Source: CALNZV01 sp942491115 (GTDB lineage Bacteria; Desulfobacterota; Desulfobacteria; Desulfobacterales; UBA5852). Taken from it: DNA of 64,000 nt. Positions 8,977-18,694 of this stretch are shown piece by piece. The notes beneath the pieces are model-generated. The model worked only from the letters and a program-made list of their open reading frames with translations, was not told where the DNA came from and did no database searches. Position numbers and translations under genes: made by a program. Position 1 is the first letter of the stretch; each line of letters opens with the position of its first letter. Where the stretch lies: contig CALNZV010000001.1 in the NCBI GenBank assembly GCA_942491115.1, positions 372,001 through 436,000 on the forward strand, in the 5' to 3' direction.

Positions 8977-9267
8977 ATGATCTCGAATGATTGCGATATC
9001 TCTCAATTTATCTCGGCGACGGCAGGAAAAGATGCCCTCGACATCATCGAGCTTGCCGACAAGGAGGCCACCGAGGCCGAACGAAATCGCTACCGCTCCG
9101 GTGCCGAATCCGCTCGCCGTCGGCAATGCGGACTTCAATATGCAACGCAATTAAAAGACCTGATATTCTTCATCCGTTACGGTGTCCGTCCTGCCGGGCT
9201 GCCTCCCGGCCATATGCAGCTCTTCCAGGGCTTGGTTCGCGCCACTACCGCCGATGGCGGACGGTGA
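8977..9267 (+). CDS. possible small hypothetical protein, 96 aa
   Basis: A 96-residue frame with G/C-rich third codon positions like its neighbours and an amphipathic helix-like middle (ALDIIELADKEATEAERNRY) followed by a hydrophobic segment. No clear Shine-Dalgarno precedes the ATG, and the gene converges closely with cinA (32 bp between ends). I do not recognise it; coding potential is suggested but not proven. Confidence 0.4.
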   Translation: MISNDCDISQFISATAGKDALDIIELADKEATEAERNRYRSGAESARRRQCGLQYATQLKDLIFFIRYGVRPAGLPPGHMQLFQGLVRATTADGGR

Positions 9268-9299
9268 AGTGACACCCCTCCGTTCCCATATGTCCATGA

Positions 9300-10568
9300 T
9301 TAACGAATGAGCCGCAATCGCAAACGATCCAGAGCGGTAACCGCGAATATCCTGCGGTTCAGTCTGCGATCGTCGAAAGAAAACCGGTACTGGAAGGCTT
9401 GAGTCGGCAGGCGTCGAGCAGACAAACCGATGCAGACGGTTCCCACTGGTTTGGCCTCGCTGCCGCCGTCGGGGCCGGCGATGCCGGTGGTGGAAATGGC
9501 GAAATCCGCATCCACCAGGAGCCTGGCGCCGTCGGCCATTTCCTTGGCGGTCTCTTCGTGAACGGCTCCCCATCGATCCAGTGTGGCCGGGGAAACGCCA
9601 AGAGCACGGATCTTTGCCGGGTTCGAATAGGTGACTCCGGAGAGAAGAAAAAAGGCGGAACTTCCCGGCACCTCGGTCAGAAGAGCGGCCACCACACCTC
9701 CCGTGCAGCTTTCAGCCACCGCCAGGCTTTTTTCCTGTTCCGATAGCAGGCGCCCCACTTCAGCCTGCATCGAAAGGCCGTTTGTCGACACCACCCGAGA
9801 ACCCAACTGCGCTTGAATCCAATCGACCGCGTTGTCCAAATCCGGGCGGACCGAGCGGGCTTTTCCGGAGTTCGGGTAGAGACGGATATCGATCTCGGGG
9901 AATCGGAGCCTGAGCCCCAACCGCACCCCTGGGAATCTGCCTTCAAGTGAGTGAAGACGCTCACCGACGGACGATTCGGTCAACCCATAGGTTGAGATGA
10001 CGCGAATGGGATCGTGGTCGATGACGCCGCCGGTCATGTGGATAAGGCGGGGAAGTACATGGCGCTTCAACATTACCGTCATCTCCCGGGGCACCCCCGG
10101 AAGGAAGAAGAACCGGCATTGGCCAATATCGAGACAAAAGCCCGGAGCCGATCCCACGGGATTGGGAAGAAGGGATGCGCCCTCCGGAACCCAGGCCTGC
10201 TTCCGGTTTCCCGGCGACATCGGGATGCCGCGCTGATTGAGAAACCCTTCGATCTGCTCTACAGCCATGGGGTCTTCAACCAGGGGCCTCCCCGATGACA
10301 TTGCAGCTGCCTGGGCGGTCCGATCGTCGTCCGTTGGCCCCAGTCCGCCGGTCACAATGGCAACGGATGAGCGGCCCGCTATCCCCTGAAAAGTGGTCAC
10401 TAGGCCCCTTTCATCGTCGCCGATCAAGGTATGCCTTGCGACCGTGATCCCGATCCGCTCAAGTTCCGAAGCGATGACCGAACTGTTGGTATCTGCCACG
10501 GCCCCGGTTCTCAACTCATCCCCCGTGGCAAGAATTTCTGCTGTTAAGCCTTCGGCATTTTTCTTCAT
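9300..10568 (-). CDS. cinA: CinA-family protein (NMN deamidase / competence-damage)
   Basis: A 422-residue two-domain protein. The N-terminal MoaB/MogA-like domain (about 1-175) shows ATGDELRTG, VTGGLGPTDDD and LPGVPREM. The C-terminal CinA domain (about 265-422) carries VAESCTGG, GVTYSNPAK and TTGIAGPDGG, the set found in pyridine-nucleotide amidohydrolases (PncC) that convert NMN to nicotinate mononucleotide in NAD salvage. The standard full-length architecture is present. It is divergent from the dihydroorotase gene across a 268-bp spacer. Confidence 0.93.
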   Translation of the reverse strand: MKKNAEGLTAEILATGDELRTGAVADTNSSVIASELERIGITVARHTLIGDDERGLVTTFQGIAGRSSVAIVTGGLGPTDDDRTAQAAAMSSGRPLVEDPMAVEQIEGFLNQRGIPMSPGNRKQAWVPEGASLLPNPVGSAPGFCLDIGQCRFFFLPGVPREMTVMLKRHVLPRLIHMTGGVIDHDPIRVISTYGLTESSVGERLHSLEGRFPGVRLGLRLRFPEIDIRLYPNSGKARSVRPDLDNAVDWIQAQLGSRVVSTNGLSMQAEVGRLLSEQEKSLAVAESCTGGVVAALLTEVPGSSAFFLLSGVTYSNPAKIRALGVSPATLDRWGAVHEETAKEMADGARLLVDADFAISTTGIAGPDGGSEAKPVGTVCIGLSARRLPTQAFQYRFSFDDRRLNRRIFAVTALDRLRLRLIR

Positions 10569-10836
10569 TTCACTGCCTCCCTATGCCCTGCCCGTGGCGA
10601 ATCGTCTCTGAGGCATCGATGGACCGACACCGTTTTCACGATGGCGATGATACCACTTTTTCCCCGGACCCGGAACCCGACGGAGCGGCCTAAGGGCATT
10701 TCGTGCAGACCTCGGGGGCAGGAGGTCAGGCGGCAGCGGCAGGATAGAGTAGGACAAGGGTGTTCATTTTGCAGTGATCGGGGTATAGTAGGTTGATCCA
10801 GATCCCCTAGCCCGCATCCGACAGGGAGGTGACGTC

Positions 10837-12177
10837 ATGGACCGCATTCTCATTACCAATGCCACCATCGTCAACGAGGGAACACGCCTTCAGGGAGATC
10901 TCTACGTCAAGAACGGCCGAATCGCAGCCATCGGCGGCGAGCTCTCGGGACGACCCTATGACCGGTTGATCGAAGGCGACGGCCACTATCTTCTACCGGG
11001 CCTCATCGATGACCAGGTCCATTTCAGGGAACCCGGTTTCACCGCCAAAGGCGACATTCGCTCGGAATCAACGGCAGCCGTTGCCGGCGGGGTCACCAGC
11101 TATATGGAAATGCCGAACACCCTTCCTCCCACCCTGTCAAAGGACCGCCTCGATGAGAAGTACGCCATCGCCGCCGAATCCAGTGTAGCCAACCATGGTT
11201 TCTATCTGGGCGCCTCCAATGACAACCTGGAGGAAATCAAGGCGCTCGATCCGAGGGATGCATGCGGCGTCAAAGTCTTCATGGGGGCATCGACGGGAAA
11301 TATGCTGGTCGACGATCCCAAAATCCTCGACGGTATTTTTGCATCATCTCCGGTAGTGATCGCCACCCACTGTGAAGATACGCCGACCATTCTCGCAAAC
11401 GAGGCCGAATTCAGGCACCGCTACGGCGACCAGGTCCCCGCCCGATGCCATGCGGAGATCAGAAGCCGTGAGGCCTGCTTTCGCTCTTCATCCATGGCAG
11501 TAGAACTGGCGAAGCGCCACAAGGCGAGGCTCCATCTACTGCACCTGACCACTCAAGAAGAATTGAATCTCCTCACAGACGCACCCATGGAAGACAAAAC
11601 CATCACTGCCGAGGTGTGCGTCCATCATCTCTTTTTCGATGCCGCCGACTACGAGGAAAAAGGCCATTTGATCAAATGCAACCCCTCCATAAAAGACGCA
11701 TCCGACCGAGAGGCGTTGCGACAGGCACTGATCGACAACCGCATCGACGTCATCGCTACCGATCATGCCCCCCATGGCCTTGCAGAAAAGAAACAATCCT
11801 ATTTCGACGCCCCCTCAGGCCTCCCCCTGGTTCAGCACGCGCTTCTGGTGCTGATGACGTTGGTGCACCAAGGGACCGCCTCCCTTGAACTCATCGTTGC
11901 CAAGGCGTGCCACGCGCCCGCCTGGCTGTTTGATATCAGGGACCGGGGATTCATACGGGAGGACTACTGGGCGGATCTGGTTCTGGTGGATCCCTCGACC
12001 GTCACCACGGTTTCGACCGGGCAGTTGTTTTACCGGTGCGGCTGGTCTCCTTTTGAGGGAGTTGAATTCCCGGCGCGAATTTCAGCGACGCTGGTTTCAG
12101 GGCAAATCGCCTATCGGAACGGACGGATCGAAGGCCCCTGCCGAGGGATGCGCCTCGAGTACGAACGCACCCGTTGA
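10837..12177 (+). CDS. pyrC: dihydroorotase
   Basis: A 446-residue amidohydrolase that cyclises carbamoyl-aspartate to dihydroorotate in pyrimidine synthesis. Visible motifs: DDQVHFREPG (metal-binding HxR), MEMPNTLPPT, GVKVFMGASTGNMLVD where the bridging lysine of the family usually lies, THCEDTP, LHLLHLTT and the late IDVIATDHAPH aspartate. This pattern matches the dihydroorotase subgroup with a KVFMGSSTG-type motif. GGGAGG lies 8 nt before the ATG. No other pyr gene adjoins it. Confidence 0.92.
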   Translation: MDRILITNATIVNEGTRLQGDLYVKNGRIAAIGGELSGRPYDRLIEGDGHYLLPGLIDDQVHFREPGFTAKGDIRSESTAAVAGGVTSYMEMPNTLPPTLSKDRLDEKYAIAAESSVANHGFYLGASNDNLEEIKALDPRDACGVKVFMGASTGNMLVDDPKILDGIFASSPVVIATHCEDTPTILANEAEFRHRYGDQVPARCHAEIRSREACFRSSSMAVELAKRHKARLHLLHLTTQEELNLLTDAPMEDKTITAEVCVHHLFFDAADYEEKGHLIKCNPSIKDASDREALRQALIDNRIDVIATDHAPHGLAEKKQSYFDAPSGLPLVQHALLVLMTLVHQGTASLELIVAKACHAPAWLFDIRDRGFIREDYWADLVLVDPSTVTTVSTGQLFYRCGWSPFEGVEFPARISATLVSGQIAYRNGRIEGPCRGMRLEYERTR

Positions 12178-12486
12178 CAGGGGATGACAAGCAGCTATTT
12201 GATCGAAAAGCATTCGTTTTATTGACTTATTTTGGTTATCCCGTTATGAGCAATAGCGACAGATAGGTGTTCTCGGGTTGTTCTGTTCCAAGCGCGGTTC
12301 GGTGAAAAGGTGACCTCTAACGACACCCTTTCGGTAGGATGGTTTTTACCGGCGCCATGCCATCGTCTTCCGGTCAGTCATTTATTTGAAGGACTCTCTT
12401 TGACTTTTTGCCGGGATTGCCCGTCCGAACGACAATGAACGCTTCCGGCGCCCCATTGGGCTCACATCTTATAGCGGACTCGGTCC
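12178..12486. other. intergenic region before the cyclase operon
   Basis: No gene or convincing terminator seen. It is locally AT-rich around 12210-12250 and again at 12380-12410, and should carry the promoter for the CHASE2 cyclase, which has no strong Shine-Dalgarno immediately upstream. Confidence 0.4.
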
Positions 12487-14694
12487 ATGCAGTGGTTTTC
12501 CAGGCGCCATAAGCACTACGTGATGCTTTCGGGAGTCGGCCTGGCCCTACTCGGAGCCCTGATGAGTATGGCGGCCAACGGACTCAAGTGGGAGGAGAGT
12601 TTAGGGCTCGATCTTCTATTCTCCCTCAGAGGGGAGCGCTCCGCCCCCGAGGATGTGGTCGTCGTTTCCTTGGATCGGCACTCCGCCCGTGTGTTGGACC
12701 TTCCCCTGGAGCCTCAAAAATGGCCGAGATCTATCCACGCCCGTCTCGTGAATACACTGAAAGAAAAAGGCGCTTCCGTGGTGGTTTTTGATGTGGTGTT
12801 CAGAGAAAAACGCGACCCGGTCGACGATCTCATGCTGTCCCAGGCCATCCAAGAGGCCGGCAATACCATTCTTTGCGAATATCTCCGAAAAGACCGAATG
12901 CCCTGGGATGCAGAAAAAAGTAGACCGTCAGGGCTGCTGGACATCGAGCACGCCATCCCTCCTATTCCAGAGCTGAAGCGGGCTGCCATCGCCTCAGCCC
13001 CCTTTCCACTTCCCCAAAAACCCTACCGGGTGAACCAGTACTGGGCATTCAAACCGGGTGCCGGCGAACAGCCGACCCTACCAGTGGTCGCTTTCCAGGT
13101 CTTTACCAAAAACGATATCCCGGCGCTGCTGAACATGATTCAACTGGCACCCGCACCTGCCGGTGAGGACCTTCGGCTGGACGACTGGAGCGATCTGGAC
13201 ATGGAGCACCAAATTCGCCGGCTTCGAGCATGGTTCAGGGGCTCAACCGTCGACTGGGCATCAGTCGGCGAGCCCACGCTGCGGCCGTCCCTGATCGAAC
13301 TCTACACCGGACCGGACAGCCGATATCTGAATTATTACGGGCCGGCCGGCACCATCACCACCCTCTCCTATCATCAAGTGATTCAAGACCGATTGCCGGA
13401 TCCCCGGTTTACCTTTAAGGGAAAGGCGGTGTTCATCGGTCTATCCGAGCGATTTCGAACCGAACAGCGGGATGATTTTTTTACGGTCTTCTCCGATCAA
13501 ACCGGACCCGACATGAGCGGCGTAGAAATTGCCGCCACTGCCTTCGGCAATCTTCTCGAGGGAAGGCGCATCGACCCGGTGCCGCCTTCGGTCCACCTGG
13601 GAGTCATCGCCGCCTGGGGATTTCTCCTGGGGATTGTCTGCGTGAGTTATCGGCCACCTATCGCCCTGCCCATGGCTTCGGGTCTGATACTGATATATCT
13701 CTTCAGCGCTCAGCTGCTGTTTACCCACCATGACCTGTGGGCTCCCGTCGTGGTTCCGCTGACGATTCAAGCCCCCATCGCCTTGTCCATTTCTCTTTTT
13801 CTGGCCTATCGCCACATCAAGGAGGAGCGTCGTCGAATCACCGAGGCGGCCAGCTATTACCTTCCGGAGCAGGTGGTGGCGGATCTCTCCAACTCCAATA
13901 GCGACATGGGCGATCGACGAACGACGGCCTACGGCGTCTGCCTGGTGACCGATGCCGCTCAGTACAGCCGTTTGTCGGAGCGGTTGCCGCCGGAGCAACT
14001 GAGCAAACTCCTAAATCAGTACTACGAGGCCATCTTCAAGCCAGTCAGGGTCAGGGAAGGGCTGATTTCGGATATTATCGGCGACTCCATGATGGCCATA
14101 TGGGCAAGTCCTCCGGCCGAAGCAGTAGACAAAAAGCAGGCATGCTTGGCAGCCCTGGACATTCTCGACTCCGTAGACCGCTTCAACCGATCCCACAAGG
14201 ATATTCAGCTGCCGACCCGGATCGGACTCCATGCCGGCAATCTCGTCATCGGCAATGTGGGCGCAGTGGATCATTTCGAGTATAGAGCGGTAGGAGATGT
14301 CGTCAACTCGGCGTCGCGGCTCGAAGGCCTCAACAAACACCTCGGCACCCGGATCCTTTTTTCTGGAGAAGTAAACACCGACATCGACGGACTGGACACT
14401 CGCTACGTGGGGCGATTCCTTCCCCAAGGGAAAACGTCGCACCTGTCGGTTTATGAGTTGATCCAGCATCCTCTTGCCCAGAGAGGTCATCACCGCCAGC
14501 TCATGGAGACGTTTGCCGAAGCCCTGCTGCTGTTCGAGACCGGCCGGTGGGCGGAGGCCCTGTCGGCCTTTGCCCGGTGCCTGGATATCGACAGGAATGA
14601 CGGACCATCAGCCTTTTACCAAAAGCTCTGTGAAACCTATGTCAAAGATCCTCCGCAGGGTCCGGTGAAGGCGATTTCCATGAGCGTAAAATAG
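12487..14694 (+). CDS. CHASE2-domain class III adenylate/guanylate cyclase
   Basis: A 735-residue inner-membrane sensor cyclase. One N-terminal membrane segment (about 15-33) leads into a large periplasmic CHASE2 sensor domain (about 40-360), then three closely spaced membrane segments (about 370-440) and a cytosolic class III nucleotidyl cyclase domain (about 475-650). Both catalytic metal aspartates are present (D489 in VTDAAQYS and D533 in IIGDSMMAIWA), with GLHAGNLVIGNVG and YRAVGDVVNSASRL following. A TPR-like helical tail closes the protein. It likely makes cAMP in response to an envelope signal. The FecR/TPR/barrel gene starts 13 bp downstream, so the two form an operon. Confidence 0.9.
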   Translation: MQWFSRRHKHYVMLSGVGLALLGALMSMAANGLKWEESLGLDLLFSLRGERSAPEDVVVVSLDRHSARVLDLPLEPQKWPRSIHARLVNTLKEKGASVVVFDVVFREKRDPVDDLMLSQAIQEAGNTILCEYLRKDRMPWDAEKSRPSGLLDIEHAIPPIPELKRAAIASAPFPLPQKPYRVNQYWAFKPGAGEQPTLPVVAFQVFTKNDIPALLNMIQLAPAPAGEDLRLDDWSDLDMEHQIRRLRAWFRGSTVDWASVGEPTLRPSLIELYTGPDSRYLNYYGPAGTITTLSYHQVIQDRLPDPRFTFKGKAVFIGLSERFRTEQRDDFFTVFSDQTGPDMSGVEIAATAFGNLLEGRRIDPVPPSVHLGVIAAWGFLLGIVCVSYRPPIALPMASGLILIYLFSAQLLFTHHDLWAPVVVPLTIQAPIALSISLFLAYRHIKEERRRITEAASYYLPEQVVADLSNSNSDMGDRRTTAYGVCLVTDAAQYSRLSERLPPEQLSKLLNQYYEAIFKPVRVREGLISDIIGDSMMAIWASPPAEAVDKKQACLAALDILDSVDRFNRSHKDIQLPTRIGLHAGNLVIGNVGAVDHFEYRAVGDVVNSASRLEGLNKHLGTRILFSGEVNTDIDGLDTRYVGRFLPQGKTSHLSVYELIQHPLAQRGHHRQLMETFAEALLLFETGRWAEALSAFARCLDIDRNDGPSAFYQKLCETYVKDPPQGPVKAISMSVK

Positions 14695-14707
14695 CGTTCA
14701 TCGTCAA

Positions 14708-17700
14708 ATGCGGTTCACCCCTAAACACCCATGGAGCGGCGAGTTGAAAAGCGTTCGATCGATTCTGGCGGCATTGATTTTGATGTTGTTGGCATCCACC
14801 CACGGTTTGACTTCCGATCGGTGTGCGGAGTGGGTGGCCAAACTGGTATCGGTTCAGGGCACGGTCGAGGTTCGACGGGCCAGCGCCGACAATTGGATCC
14901 CTGTCCAACTGGAAGACACCCTTTGCGCCGGCGATACCGTTCGGGTCATGGACCACAGCCGGGCCGCGCTGGTGCTGCCCAATGATGCGGTGGTCCGTCT
15001 GGACCAGCAGACCACGGTATCCATCACTCCTCCCGAAGAAAAACCGTCCTATCTGTTGAAGCTGGTCAACGGCGCGGTCCATTTCTTCAGCCGGGTTCCC
15101 CGCGCACTTCGCATCCTTACCCCGTTTGTGAACGGCACCATCGAAGGGACCGAGGTCGCCCTGACCGCTCGTGGAAACGAATCGACCGTATCACTCATAG
15201 AGGGTAAGCTGCGAATCGAAAATGATCTTGGGGAACTCCTGCTGGCATCCGGAGACTCCGCCCGTGTTCAGAAGGACCGGGCACCACAACCCGATCCGTC
15301 CATCGTTGTCGCGGATCAAATCCGATGGACCCTCTACTATACTCCGATCATCGGCATTGGGAGCGAATCCCCGTCCATCGGCCAGGATGACGGCCAATCG
15401 GATCGATTAGCCCAGGCCGGCAAGGCGCTCGATCGGGGAGATACCAATGCCGCCTTCTCCCTCCTGACCGTGGCCGACAACGCCGAGCCGACGCCCGCGT
15501 TTTATTCCCTCCGGGCATCCCTGCTGCTGTTCGTCGGACAAGTAGACTCGGCGGAAGCCGATATTAAGGCCCTCCGACGTCTCGATCCCACCAGCGCCGC
15601 CGCCGATGTCCTCGACGCTGTCATTGCCGCCGCTGAAAACCGGAAATCAGATGCCCTTCGGCTGGCCGAGTCGGCGGTCGAAAAAGCACCCGAAGCCGCG
15701 GAGGCCCACATCGCCCTCTCCTTTGCCAGACAGGCGGCCTTTGACATCCAGGGCGCCGAAAACGCTGCGGCAACCGCCGTCTCGGTGGATCCCGAGAACG
15801 GATTGGCTTGGGCCCGTCTGGCCGAGCTCCAGTTGTCGTTGGGGGATGTCGAGAAGGCCAGTCGATCAGCGGACCGTGCCTCGAGCCTGATGCCCGAACT
15901 CTCCCGTGCCCAGATGGTTAGAGGGTTCACGCTGCTCGCCCGCATTCGGACGGATGACGCCATTGACGCCTTTTATGCCGCGGTGGCCCAGGACTCGGCA
16001 GCGCCGCTTCCCCGGTTGGGCCTGGGTCTGGCCCAAATCCGAACAGGGGCCCTTGCCATGGGCCGGCAGAATATTGAAATCGCCGCTGCCTTGGATCCGG
16101 CCAATCCACTGGTCAGAAGCTACCTCGGCAAGGCCTATTTCGAAGAAAAGCGCGACCGTGAGGCCGGAGAGCAGTATGCCCTCGCCAAATCCCTCGACCC
16201 CCAGGACCCGACACCTTTTTTCTACGATGCCATCCGAAAACAAACCGACAACCGCCCCGTCGACGCCCTTAAAGATATTCAGCAGGCCATTAAACTCAAC
16301 GACAACCGGGCCGTCTTCCGCTCCCGATTTCTCCTGGACCAGGACTTGGCCGCCCGAAGTGCGGCCCAAGGGAGGATCTACGGAGATCTTGGCTTCCAGC
16401 AACTGGCCCTGGTGGAGGGCTACGCCTCGGTCAACATGGCACCGGGGAACTTTTCCGCCCACCGGTTTCTGGCCGACAGCTATGCGGCCAAGCCCCGTCA
16501 CGAGATCGCAAGGGTCAGCGAGCTGCTTCAATCCCAGATGCTCCAGCCTCTCAACGTCAACCCGCTTCAGCCCCAGCTGTCCGTCAGCAATTTGGGTATC
16601 ATCGAGGGCAGCGGCCCGTCGGGCCTGTCATTCAACGAGTTCAACCCTCTTTTTCTAAGAAACCGCCTAACCCTCCAGGCCAACGGGGTGGTCGGCAACA
16701 AAGACACCTGGGGCCAAGAGATCGTTCATGCCGGATTGCTGAACAATCTCTCCTACAGTATCGGCCAGTTTCATTATGAAACCGACGGATTCCGGAAAAA
16801 CAACGATCAGGAACAGAACCTATATAACGGCTTCCTTCAGTTGGCACTAGATCACCGCACCCAGGTGCAATCGGAATTGAGAATTCGGCATATCGACCGC
16901 GGGGACCCCGAGATTCTCTTCGATCCGGATTCTTTTTCGGAAAACCAGAAAGAAGACAACGACAGTACTACCCTTCGACTCGGTATTCACCATCAACTCT
17001 CGCCGGGCTCCAATCTGCTGGTCTCATTTATTGCAGAAGACAATGATATCGAAATCAACGATCGTGACGATGGTGTCGACATCGACATCCACTCGGAATT
17101 TGATGACGGAAAGTCCATTGAAGGCCAGCACATCTTCGACAGCCAGACGGTCAAGCTGGTCAGCGGCATTGGATACGCTTCGACGCCGGAAGACCGCGAC
17201 ACCGTGATTGATGTGAAGGACCCCATCTTCCCGGTGAGGGATGATGTCACGGAGCATTTCGAGGTCGATAGCGCCAATATCTACACCTATAGCCACTGGG
17301 CCATTGCGGAGTCGTTGACCGCCGTCGCCGGGGTCAGTATCGATACCGTTCAAAGGGACTGGAAATACTCCGACGACTTTACGACGCCTTTCCCTCCTTT
17401 GGATTCATTTAATAGAGACGACGATTCCTCCGATCGGACCAAGGTCAGCCCCAAGCTGGGGATCATCTGGAATCCCCTTTCCTCCACAACGGTCCGGCTG
17501 GCCGGATTCCGACATCTCTCCCGAACCCTGGTGGGCGACCAAACCATCGAGCCCACCCAGGTGGCCGGTTTCAACCAGTTCTTTGACGATTTCGACGGAA
17601 GCGACATCTGGGTGGCGGGGGCTGCCATCGACCACCGTTTCACCGACACGCTGTTTTCCGGGATCGAATACTACCACCGCTGGCTGGATGTGGATTATGA

Positions 17701-18184
17701 AGTCATCGAGGGAGACGCCGTCCGGTTCGATGACGACGACTGGCAGGAACAGGTGGCCAGCGCTTACCTTTACTGGACCCCCCATTCGATGGTGTCGACA
17801 AGACTCGAATATCTCTACGAGAAATTTGACGATCGGGACGACTTTCAAGGCGTTGGAAACTTTATCGAACTGAAGACTCACCGGCTGAAGATGGGCGCCG
17901 GTTTGTTCCTCCCCTGTGGGGTGTTTGCCCGATTCCAGACCACCTATGTGGACCAAAAGGGGGATTTCGTGGACAGTGACGGCCTGCCATCCGGAAGGGA
18001 TAGCGATACCTTCTGGGTGACGGATGCCGCCGTCGGATACCGTTTGCCCAAGCGTTACGGGACGCTGTCGGTGGAGGCCCTGAACCTCTTCGATGAATCG
18101 TTTCACTTTCAGGATACCGATCCCGCTAATCCGACGATCGCGCCCGAAAGATGGCTGCTGGTAAAGCTTTCGCTGAACTTTTAA
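14708..18184 (+). CDS. FecR-domain / TPR / outer-membrane beta-barrel protein
   Basis: A 1158-residue exported protein with a signal peptide (hydrophobic stretch about residues 17-31). A FecR domain follows (about 38-190, with VSVQGTVEVRR, RAALVLPNDAVVRL and FVNGTIEGTEVALTA), then a long alanine-rich array of TPR helices (about 225-560). The C-terminal part (about 610-1158) has alternating aromatic strands and ends in Phe, as outer-membrane barrels do. No TonB plug is recognisable. The 13-bp spacing from the CHASE2 cyclase indicates co-expression and suggests an envelope-sensing pair, with the FecR/TPR part in the periplasm. An upstream ATG (14708) and an internal TTG are both possible starts. 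Confidence 0.85.
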   Translation: MRFTPKHPWSGELKSVRSILAALILMLLASTHGLTSDRCAEWVAKLVSVQGTVEVRRASADNWIPVQLEDTLCAGDTVRVMDHSRAALVLPNDAVVRLDQQTTVSITPPEEKPSYLLKLVNGAVHFFSRVPRALRILTPFVNGTIEGTEVALTARGNESTVSLIEGKLRIENDLGELLLASGDSARVQKDRAPQPDPSIVVADQIRWTLYYTPIIGIGSESPSIGQDDGQSDRLAQAGKALDRGDTNAAFSLLTVADNAEPTPAFYSLRASLLLFVGQVDSAEADIKALRRLDPTSAAADVLDAVIAAAENRKSDALRLAESAVEKAPEAAEAHIALSFARQAAFDIQGAENAAATAVSVDPENGLAWARLAELQLSLGDVEKASRSADRASSLMPELSRAQMVRGFTLLARIRTDDAIDAFYAAVAQDSAAPLPRLGLGLAQIRTGALAMGRQNIEIAAALDPANPLVRSYLGKAYFEEKRDREAGEQYALAKSLDPQDPTPFFYDAIRKQTDNRPVDALKDIQQAIKLNDNRAVFRSRFLLDQDLAARSAAQGRIYGDLGFQQLALVEGYASVNMAPGNFSAHRFLADSYAAKPRHEIARVSELLQSQMLQPLNVNPLQPQLSVSNLGIIEGSGPSGLSFNEFNPLFLRNRLTLQANGVVGNKDTWGQEIVHAGLLNNLSYSIGQFHYETDGFRKNNDQEQNLYNGFLQLALDHRTQVQSELRIRHIDRGDPEILFDPDSFSENQKEDNDSTTLRLGIHHQLSPGSNLLVSFIAEDNDIEINDRDDGVDIDIHSEFDDGKSIEGQHIFDSQTVKLVSGIGYASTPEDRDTVIDVKDPIFPVRDDVTEHFEVDSANIYTYSHWAIAESLTAVAGVSIDTVQRDWKYSDDFTTPFPPLDSFNRDDDSSDRTKVSPKLGIIWNPLSSTTVRLAGFRHLSRTLVGDQTIEPTQVAGFNQFFDDFDGSDIWVAGAAIDHRFTDTLFSGIEYYHRWLDVDYEVIEGDAVRFDDDDWQEQVASAYLYWTPHSMVSTRLEYLYEKFDDRDDFQGVGNFIELKTHRLKMGAGLFLPCGVFARFQTTYVDQKGDFVDSDGLPSGRDSDTFWVTDAAVGYRLPKRYGTLSVEALNLFDESFHFQDTDPANPTIAPERWLLVKLSLNF

Positions 18185-18374
18185 TCCTCGAATGATGGCC
18201 GCAATGATACCATTTCCGGCACCGGCTAGCCGGCAACAAATAGGATCGGGGAGATGAAGTGGCGCGTATCGACTGTTGAATGTCTCCGGCGCAGCCCCAT
18301 CCTGGGTCAACGTCAACCCTCTTCACCCCCTTCGAATGGCCTTTGAACGCTAACTTACAGCAAGGAGGAACGCC

Positions 18375-18560
18375 ATGGGAACAATGAAGATTGAGATCAC
18401 AGATGAAGGAACCGTGTCCGCCGAAGATGGTTATGGCAAACCGCTGGACGTTGTCGAATTGGACGAAAGCGCAGCGCAACCCAGAGGCCTGACTTGCATC
18501 AAGTGGAAAACGTACGTTATCAACGGCAAACCGATCAAGGTGTGTGTTAAGTATGCCTGA
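18375..18560 (+). CDS. 61-aa peptide with acidic N-terminus and basic two-Cys C-terminus
   Basis: AAGGAGG 7-8 nt before the ATG gives one of the best ribosome binding sites in the window, so translation is very likely. Residues 1-37 are acidic and polar (ITDEGTVSAED, VVELDES); residues 38-61 are basic, aromatic and hold both cysteines (LTCIKWKTYVINGKPIKVCV). That split resembles a leader and core, or a tiny beta-hairpin domain. It lies 190 bp after the FecR/TPR/barrel gene and is followed by an intrinsic terminator, so it may be the last gene of that unit. I do not recognise the family and see no modifying enzyme next to it. Confidence 0.65.
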   Translation: MGTMKIEITDEGTVSAEDGYGKPLDVVELDESAAQPRGLTCIKWKTYVINGKPIKVCVKYA

Positions 18561-18622
18561 AAGAAATCGATATCAAGGGGCAGTCGAATGAAGGGAGGGT
18601 CCTGCGGACCCTGGCGTCGGTG

Positions 18623-18650
18623 CGGGCCTTCGATAGAACAAAGGCCCGCA
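18623..18650 (+). terminator. intrinsic terminator after the 61-aa peptide gene
   Basis: GCGGGCCTT (18623-18631) pairs perfectly with AAGGCCCGC (18642-18650) around a 10-nt loop and is followed by ATTTACTTTG. It lies about 60 bp after the peptide stop codon. Confidence 0.7.
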
Positions 18651-18694
18651 TTTACTTTGTTGGGTTGAAGAATACTTTCAATGGTACCCCCTGG

